From Ottelia alismoides (lineage: Eukaryota; Streptophyta; Magnoliopsida; Alismatales; Hydrocharitaceae): a DNA stretch of 64,000 nucleotides. The notes below the pieces were generated by a model. The model ran no database searches. It saw only the letters and a program-made list of their open reading frames with translations, and was not told the origin of the DNA. This document shows, one piece after another, positions 56,395 through 64,000 of this stretch. Location: the NCBI GenBank assembly GCA_037367405.1, contig JAZKJV010000089.1, positions 434,001-498,000 on the forward strand, in the 5' to 3' direction. How positions within the stretch are numbered: position 1 is the first letter of the stretch; every line of letters begins with the position of its first letter. The position numbers and the translations under genes were made by a program.

Positions 56395-59046
56395 CTTTGC
56401 TAGTCCCTAGCAAAAACTTATGCAATAAGTGCAGAAAAAGAAAAACAAAGAAAAGAAAAGAAGAAAGATGGATTAAGTTTAATTATCAAACTTGTCTTCA
56501 TAATATCAAAGTTTGGAGCTTAAGTCGGACCTTTGAAATTTTAATGCGGGCGGAACCTTAATAGGAATCAGATTTGAAATCCAACAGCCTTCGAGAATCC
56601 CAAAACTCTGCTCAAGCCTCCTCAATAGTCAAGTCCGAAATATCTCAACTCATACACAAACCCTTACGACAATGAAGCTGACTCGTACAGTGTAAGTGAT
56701 AGTGGCTCTCCCCAACTGAAATGACAAAGAGACTGACTTCTCCAGCATGACAACCCAATGATTCCTCAATCCAGTAACTCCTTCCTCGAGGAGCGGGGTA
56801 TTCCCTTCTAAGTTCAAGTAACAACCAGCTCAAGAGGAGGGGGTGAAGAGAAGAATGGACGGTAGCCAGTGTAGCTACCTATCCTAGGATGCAAGACCAG
56901 TGTAGTCTAGTCATCCAGCTGCAGGTTCACATGATTTGACTTTGGAACTCAAGCTTGCTTATTTTCTATACAACATATATACATACTTCGACAGGCATTT
57001 TATTTTTATACAGGCCTGTCCAGTTTTTTGGAGTTTTTTTGAAATACTATATACAACAGCATTTACATAGGGAGTTTTTCCTCTTGAGCCAGTAGACTAT
57101 CGCTCTTTTGAAGCTTTATTGCAACCCACACTCTCCTATCTTTAGAATTCCTCATTACTAGATGGGTTGGGGTACACTTCCCTCCCTATAGGAGGACAAG
57201 TGTTTCCACTTGTGTGCGTCTCATACCAGCAAATCCAACCACCTCACCACTCCAACTAAGTTGAGCCAAGTGAAAGGTGCAGGTGTCCAAGTTAGGTCAC
57301 TATCAACAAAGAGACGTGCATGTGCTCAAAATACTCTACTTAGGCAGTCAAGAATCCATTGAACCAAGTCTCGTGATCCTCAAAGAATTAAGTCAACTAG
57401 TCATGAAGTACCTCAATTCCAGCTCCTATAAGGTTCCTGTTATTAGGTAGATTATAAGGTCCAACCAAGCTCCAATCTTCAGATTTTACTTAGACTTGTT
57501 CAACTACCAAACTCAATCCGAAAAATGCTAATGCTATGCAAATGATATGCAGAATGCAGAAAATATTTTTGTGATGCAATTTTCAAGATTTTGATCTTTT
57601 TATGGATTTTTTTGTAAAAGATGATGCATATGCATTTTTTGTATTTTTCAAAAAGATTTTTCAAATGTTTTGGAATTTTTTAAATTTTTGTAAATGTTTT
57701 TTGGAATGTTTGAAAATAAAAGATTTTGGATAAAAACTAGGTATAAATATTTACACGGGAATGCATCTTATATACAAGAAGTCGATTTTAAGAATTTACA
57801 AAGGCTAAGTGGTTGATTTTATATAGTTTAATAAAGGATTTTAGTGTGATGTATATAATCCTCAAACTTATTTAAAAAAAGTTTTCAAACAATTTTTGAA
57901 AACTATAGTCCAAAATAATTTTTACAAAAATGTACACGCATTTGAAAATCATTTTGCAAAGGTTCTTCAAATGGTATATATAGATTTTTCAAATATTTTT
58001 GCAACCATTTTCCAAATATTTGCAAATAGTTTTTCAAACATTTTATTTCACACAAAGAAAATAAAATTTTCAAAACAAAGTGTTTTTATAAAGGTTGAAA
58101 ATATCGAATAAAATGTTTTCCAAATAGTTTTCAAAATATTTTTCAAACGGGCTTTCAAACTATTTTTCACATATTTTGCAAAAAAATATTTTCTCCTAAT
58201 TTATTAATTAGTAAATACAAAAAGAATTTGTGGAATAATACCATCTTATTATTAAGTGTTTTTAATGTATTTTTAAAGGTGTAATTATCCATGATTATTA
58301 AGAAAATACGAAAGTACGAGTTATGGCTAAAGTATATACGGAGTATATACGACCCCCTTATACTTAGATTGAGCTATGTCCTCATAGATCAGAGAGAAAA
58401 AAAGAGAAGGCATAACTCGTACTGAGTATAGGAAAATCTAAAGAATAAGGAACACATGAACGAATGAATGAGAAGTTGATTGTCCCCCCTATACTTAGGA
58501 TCAAATAATCCTAAGTATAGCAGACTGTACACCAAGTAGGGTGGATCAAGGGTGGGAATGAACAGATCGTACTCAGACTGTCTCCTCCTATACTTAGGGT
58601 AAGATATCCCTAAGTATAGACAAGAAGAGGAGACGATGGATAGGATCAAAGAATAGAATAAATCAGGGTGCACACCCCCTAGACTTAGGACAAAGTAGGT
58701 CCCAAGTATAGAAGACTGACAACAAGGGGCGATACCATTTTGGTAGAAAAAGAAGATAGAAATGGAAAAGAAGAAAAGAAGAAAAGAGATCACAAGATGG
58801 AAGAAGATATTAGAAAGGATGTACACACACTCCCCCTATACTTTGGGTAAAAAGAAGCCTTAAGTATAGGCAACGACGTGAGTGATGAAACGGAACGATG
58901 ACTGAACACTCGGCGCATCCACCCCCTATACTTAGGATAACGTACGTCCTAAGTAAGGCAAACATGAGAATGGGTGGATGAGCAACACAGGAGATGGATA
59001 GAGATGAACAGAAGCAGATGTACAACAAAGATGGATATACTAAGGG
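56395..59046 (-). other. 3' untranslated region of element C
   Basis: No supported gene. On the minus strand it carries the same landmarks as B and A: the hairpin array (58350-58960), an AT-rich stretch (57540-58330), the 28-nt block (about 57089-57125, one change) and the 37-nt block at 56782-56818, identical to A and B. The ORFs 58389-58826 and 57896-58111 are by-products of the hairpins and AT-rich DNA. Confidence 0.78.
58350..58960 (-). repeat. Array of six hairpin-plus-G-run units in element C
   Basis: Units lie near 58352-58370 (one arm clear), 58489-58520, 58588-58619, 58679-58711, 58836-58869 and 58926-58958. On the minus strand most right arms read CCTAAGTATA followed by a G-run. 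The order of the units at 58588, 58489 and 58352 matches the last three units of B. Confidence 0.88.
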
Positions 59047-60952
59047 TCAAGAAGGTCGAAAGTGAACCTTCTTACGAGACCACTGAGGAATAGATCTGGT
59101 ATGGTGCAGGTCGACATCTGGGTGCTCATATGACACAAACCGATTAGGGTTGATATGGTGCAAGTCCTTGGTGGTCCTAGGGTGTGAAGGCACAGACGGT
59201 TCAGTGGAAGAAGTATGACTAGGTCCAGCCTTGGGTGTCTCGCTGATATCGAAGTGAAATGTGACGAACTCATCATCATCAGAAGAAGAAGTGTAATTAG
59301 AGTCGTCTTGCGAGGTCTCATCCAGGTCAAATCCAAAAGGAGCGAACTCATCAGTGGAAGTAGTCGAACGATGTTCATCCTCTACAATCTCAACCGAATC
59401 ATCTTTTTCATCAAAAGGCCCGAATTCCTGAATAAAAGCAACCATATCAAATTCCGCCTTGGTCTCATCAATATCTGAATGAACAAGAACGGACTCATAA
59501 GTGAAAGAAGTCAAGTCATGTCTGTCTTGTCTGGTCTCTAAATCTGCCCTCCCCTCAATGGTGTCAATCGTGTAAATCCCGCGGATGTCATCAACACAAT
59601 GCCAAGTCCAAGAAGGAAGAACTCCGATGTCCATGCTTTCTGAGTCTTCCTCCATAGGGAGGAATTCTCGGGTCTCACTGGAGTCCAGCATACAACAAAA
59701 GTCTCTGATAGTATCGTCTAGGTCATGATCCTCGGGGTCAGCCAGAATAAGTGTAGTCACATCAGGTGCATGTCTCTGATCGACTGTAGATGTGGTGATC
59801 AACACTTTGCTCTCGTCAATAGGACAGAAGCGAATCTCTCCTGATCCATAGTCGTCCTAGGATGATTGGAGAGTGCTCCCCATTGGAGGTCTCCATGGGG
59901 AAAAATGATAAAGTCAACATTGTACCTCATACCCTGAATTGAAATGACAACATTTTCAAGGATACCCTTCGCCCTCTTGATAGATCCATCGGCAAATTGT
60001 ACTATCATCCTGGCCTTCTTTAGAGGCTCTAAGTGAAGAGACTGTACCAGCAAGAAGGGCAATATGCTAATCGAAGCACCGCCGTCCAGGAGAGTGTGAT
60101 CACAAGTGAAGTCAGAGATGGTGCAACTAATGAATGGTGTAGCTGTGTTCTTTTTCCTAGGAATGGGATGGTGTGTGATGGCGTAGGTAAGGCCATGGTC
60201 ATGATGTGATGCTCAGATCTGCTCCCCTGCTTTCTCTTCTTGGGAGGAGGAGCAGATAAATCAGTCATGTCTTGTTGAATTGAGGCACAGATGATCTCAT
60301 GAATAGTGGCTGCCACCACTTTGGGTTCAGTCAATATTTTTTTTAATTTTTGGACATCCTCCATACAAGGGAGAAGGTCGAAATCAGTATATACACGATG
60401 AATGCCAAGAGCATTCTGTACAATGACATCGTTGGGGTCAAAGGTGGGACAGAGTGTGAATGGATGTGTGGTCAAGGGATCTGACAGGTGGGCCCTCTCC
60501 TCACAGACTGACTCAACCAAAGGTCTCCCGAATTCTTTTCGGCTTTTTAAAATTTTTCTCATTTTTTGTGTTTTTGGCGATTGCGATCTCTCATGGAAAT
60601 CCTCGAGTGAACCCATAGCATCAAATGGTGGAATAACATGGTCGTTATTATTTATACTAATGAGGTCGTCAATCCTCTGTCTCATATGATCCATCATCTG
60701 GGTCAAGGACTCAAGGGTGGACTCCTTGAAAGGTGACTACAACAGATCAGTCTCGGGTGGATGTGAAGGTGGAAAATACGGATGTGGAGGTGGATGTGGA
60801 TAGTAGTCCAAGTCCTGAATCTGTGGCTGAGGCAGATATGTACAAAAATCAGAAAAAATAGGAGGAGGATCCTCCTGATAAAAGGGAGGTAGACCGGCTG
60901 GAGTGAATGAGAGATCCACAAAGTCCGGATAGAATACGCTCCAGGGGTCCAT
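59047..60952 (-). pseudogene. Degenerate gag-protease-like ORF of element C
   Basis: The gene is homologous to 7427-9442 of A. ATG 60952 begins MDPWSVFYP; a proline-rich section ends at TAG 60737-60739 (glutamate in A). The same frame continues to about 60140 with a basic PKKRKQ stretch and the segment TFDPND. After a frame change the protease active site reads LLDGGASIS (aspartate codon 60084-60086), so the catalytic aspartate lost in A is kept here. Between IILGR and YGSGEIRF about 32 bp are deleted. From 59805 an open stretch of 252 codons encodes the acidic C-terminus with D-E-F-A-P-F-G-F-D and D-E-F-V-T-F-H-F-D repeats and the ending RKKVHFRPS. No other enzyme domain follows. Confidence 0.82.
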
Positions 60953-62552
60953 CTCAAAAAAGGAAACGATCAGGAGAGCACGATGGCCATGTCAAGCGAA
61001 GTGAAGGAAAGGCACAAATGCCCAGAGGCGATCTAGAACACACATAAACAATCACAAATAAAATGAAAACAAGACAAACCCCTCAATTCACCTACTCAAC
61101 TTGGTGAAGATCGCAAATGCCGTCTTTTTATCTTGTCTATTTTAGAGTTAGATGAGAAGTCCAAAAACTATGCAAATACTTAGGGGGCTGAAATGGGATT
61201 TTGACACTAATCCTTAGTGTGTGCGCGAGCAATGTAAAACGAAGACAACGAGGGGATTACTCGCCCCAAGACAAGGTTTTTCTTTTTAGTTGATTTTAGG
61301 GTCGAGTAATGTTAGCAATCCCAATTTTATTTGTTATCATTTTTTTGGATTTTTAATGAGAATGCACATGCCTATCTAGGAGTCAATTCCTTTAAGCACC
61401 CAGGTGATCAAAATCAAAGGGAGATACGGAAAAGCAATGCAAGCGACAAACGATGATGAATGCTAAAGCATAAACGCTCACCTTGCCTCCAGCACTCTAC
61501 ATGCAAGGATGCTCAACAGAATTGAAACCTAAACTACATGCAAATGCAAGTCGATGAAATCACCCTAAGATAAGAAACTGCAATTAATGTGAAGCACAGT
61601 TTTCAAAACGTTTTCTATAGGAGCATGCAATGGTGATTAATGTGTTTGGACCTAATACTATCGTCAAGCAGATCCTAAATATAAGGGCTCAATCACACAA
61701 AATAAATAAAACAAAATCGTGAAACAAAGGAAAAAATGATAAAAACTGCGACAAAATCGACGAGGCCCCCAAGGGAACAATCCCTAGGGCACTGGACCTC
61801 GTGAGGTGTGGTAGAGTCCTGAGAGTCCTGTTTAAGTTACAAATCAATTGTCTCTCTCTCTCACTTAAATTACACAAAATGATTACAATAAAATGAATGG
61901 AACTAAGTCTGCAAAATTTCTCTAAGTCTTCTTTGAGCTAGGTTGGCAGGCATAAGCCGATTTCACATGGGTGCTTAGGCGCCTAGGGTAGAGCGCCTCC
62001 ATTGATCCGCGGTACCTCGCACGAAGTCAACAAAGAGAGGAGGTTAGACATCTCAACAAGATATATTAAAAATAAAGAAAATAAGTGAAGCACACAAATT
62101 AGGCAAATAATCACAATCAACAAATCAGGGTTGTAAAAGTCTCCTGACTGGCCCGACTAGTAGGTCCGACTAATCTAGTCAGTGGGGTGGTCGACCGAGT
62201 ACCGACTAGGTACACTAGTCGACCAATTTTTTACTTGGAGATACCATATTCTAACTTGTTTTGCATTTTTTATAAGCAAACTTATTATAATATGCTCAAT
62301 GTTTTATTTAAATTCAATTACTTTTTTATTTTATCATGATAGTATAAAAATGTTCAAATCTAAGTAAATATATGTTTAAAAATGAGTTATATATTTCAAA
62401 TAATCATAAAATTCAAAACCGATTAAAGTCTGACTAAATCCGATTAGTCGTCCGACTGCCGATTAATCCTTAGTGAGTGACCCAATCGACCGAGTGCCGA
62501 CTACCGACTTTTACAACCTTGCAACAAATAATCCCAACCTAAGTGTTGTTGC
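60953..62552 (-). other. Untranslated leader of element C
   Basis: Counterpart of the A leader, with GTTGAGTAGGTGAATT (minus strand, 61085-61100), a GA run (61851-61862) and a block like AAATTGGGATT with TTTAGGGTC nearby (61295-61325). It is interrupted by a MITE at 62126-62521. No gene. Confidence 0.7.
62126..62521. mobile_element. hAT-like MITE (396 bp)
   Basis: Terminal inverted repeats CAGGGTTGTAAAAGTC at the left and, read inward from the right, CAAGGTTGTAAAAGTC (15 of 16 match). A perfect 8-bp target duplication CAACAAAT flanks it (62118-62125 and 62522-62529), the size made by hAT transposases. Subterminal regions repeat short CCGACTA and CCGATTA phrases on both sides, and the centre is AT-rich. 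There is no transposase ORF; the 61-codon ORF 62182-62367 is chance. Confidence 0.9.
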
Positions 62553-62570
62553 TCCTCGGCAACATCGCCA
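62553..62570 (-). other. Primer binding site of element C (tRNA-Asp-like)
   Basis: The minus strand reads TGGCGATGTTGCCGAGGA, with three differences from the tRNA-Asp complement, and lies two bases from the LTR end at 62573. Confidence 0.82.
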
Positions 62571-62572
62571 TA

Positions 62573-64000
62573 TGTTGAACAGGGTTTTTCACGGGTCTAA
62601 AATACATCTCACACAAGGCGGAGACACAGTTGTTGTGGCGACCCACAAGAAACCCGATTCAGACAACAATTAACCCGCAACAAGTAAATCAAACAATGAA
62701 AAGCGGTGCAGAGTTTAAAATTATTATAACTCTACAAAAGATGTGTATAGTGAAAATAGTGTAGAGTGTCGAACACATGAAGCAAACAGGTAGATCGGGG
62801 CAAATCATTGCGCAAAAGTGAATGCGATGATTTGTCTATATATGCTATTTTTTTATGGGTTTTAATTTTATATTTTTTTAATTTTAATTTTTATATTTTT
62901 ATATTTATATATTTTGGTTTTTAATTTTCTGATTTTGTGTTTTCTTTTTATATTTTATATTTTTATATTTTTTCTTTTCTTTTAATTTATATATAAAGTA
63001 ATATAAAGGATACATATGTACAAGAGAGGTAAGAGAGAGATAAAATTAGGTAAAATATCCACAATTCAGGAAATAAATTATTTTTGTACTTTTCATCATT
63101 TTCTAATGTTTTTGTGATTTTTATATATTTTTCTATTTTTTGGTATTTTTAAAGTCGAAAATAATAAAAACAGGGAATAAAATATAAAACTGAAACTAAA
63201 TTGGAGATAAAAAATATCAAATAGTAACCAAAATTCACCAAATTAATTTTATAATAAAGATATTAAAATAATAAAATTCAGAAACAAATATTATATTTTT
63301 GTGATTTTTTATGATTTTTGTATATTTTTTATAATGGTTTTTAGAGTTTTTCTGTTTTTAGGAGTTTTCTTTTATATTTTTTTAATGATTTTTGGTCTGG
63401 AACTTAAACATGCATAAATAAACAAAATATATAATTTTGGGAATTTTAGGATTTTATAGATGCATGAAATAATTACTAGAGACAAAAAGAAAATACACAC
63501 TAGTAGGGGTATTTCTGTAAATATTCAAAAGTCTGGGGGCCTGCGTGTAAATATCCCAGAAAATTATAACACATTAAATATATTTCTGGACCAATTAGAA
63601 ATAACCAAAAACCCAGGGTTATCACTGCAAAAAGACTAAACCCGCACATGACTGTCACATGCCTAGTAGGGATCTATACGTAATTTTCCAAAACCTAGGG
63701 GCTGCTTTAAAAATTATCCAAAAATATAATAACTTAATTTAAAAGTTTCAGGGGCAAATCTAAAAATCCAAAACAACCGGGGTCCCCGCACAAAATACCC
63801 ACCCCTCACATGCGCAAGTCACGTGAGGTGATGTGGTTGGGGACCAATTTGCAAATAATCAAACTACAGGGGTGTTTTGGCAAAATTACAAAATAAAAAT
63901 AACGGCAGATGAAAGATGAGGTCTTGATTTTTAAATACAAAAATAACCGGGTAAGAAGTGCAAAATACCCATGCGCCTGGACGATCGAACGACTGCAGAA
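62573..64000 (-). repeat. 5' LTR of element C, partial (runs off-window)
   Basis: Matches 24458-25871 from TGTTGAACA onward. It shows the same end block, A-tract block and G-box motifs (near 63821) and is cut by the window end in the GC-rich block. Confidence 0.88.

Larger units (their letters stand above)
24458..64000 (-). mobile_element. Element C: non-autonomous Athila-type LTR retrotransposon, minus strand, right end off-window
   Basis: It is the same family as A. The 3' LTR is 24458-26381 joined with 54780-56379 (B inserted between), the interior is 56380-62572, and the 5' LTR starts at 62573 and runs off the window. Net length without B would be about 13 kb. Primer site, leader, one gag-protease-like ORF and hairpin-rich 3' region follow in that order on the minus strand. 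It has no pol enzymes beyond the protease. A hAT-like MITE sits in the leader. Confidence 0.88.

Noticed and set aside
58389..58826. 145-codon minus-strand ORF in C with hydrophobic stretches
   Set aside because: It also runs through the hairpin array; the hydrophobic parts come from T-rich DNA.
62182..62367. 61-codon ORF inside the MITE
   Set aside because: The element is too short for a transposase and the frame lies in AT-rich filler.

Overview
The window is a plant intergenic block built almost entirely from nested LTR retrotransposons. I found no convincing host gene, tRNA, rRNA or CRISPR array. An angiosperm origin is indicated by Athila-type Ty3/gypsy elements with LTRs of 3 to 3.8 kb and tRNA-Asp-like primer sites, a Tekay/Del-type chromovirus with a chromodomain and an initiator-tRNA-Met primer site, degenerate Ty1/copia LTRs and a small hAT-type element. 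The density and depth of nesting suggest a large, repeat-rich genome; the species cannot be named from the sequence.

Layout. I call the elements A to E plus a copia host layer. (1) 1-15495: the LTR of a minus-strand Athila-type element D (PBS at 29-44; the D interior lies off the left edge). It is split by plus-strand element A (2369-14842; LTRs 2369-6172 and 11030-14842). (2) 15496-24457: old copia-like material with three LTR copies (15496-16972 plus, 18144-19965 minus, 20845-22919 plus) and a gag-like relic. (3) 24458-64000: minus-strand element C. Its 3' LTR (24458-26381 plus 54780-56379) is split by plus-strand element B (26382-54774). The C interior is 56380-62572, and its 5' LTR runs off the right edge. 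(4) B is an Athila with gag-pro-RT-RH-INT. Its pol gene is split between protease and reverse transcriptase by minus-strand chromovirus E (35250-46535). (5) A 396-bp hAT-like MITE with a perfect 8-bp target duplication sits in the C leader. The insertion order is therefore copia, then C, then B, then E on the right, and copia, then D, then A on the left.

How the parts relate. B encodes a full enzyme set, now broken by stops, frameshifts and the E insertion. A and C belong to one large non-autonomous family. They have no reverse transcriptase, RNase H or integrase, only one ORF with a proline-rich N-terminus, a retropepsin-like domain and an acidic C-terminus with repeated F-V-P-F-x-F-D motifs. 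A, B and C nevertheless share leader motifs and a long 3' untranslated region. The shared 3' region includes a 37-nt block identical in all three and arrays of TATACTTAGG/CCTAAGTATA hairpins followed by G-runs that look like extra polypurine tracts. The simplest reading is a helper and parasite pair in which B-type enzymes moved A/C-type elements. That mobilisation is inferred from shared sequence, not shown directly.
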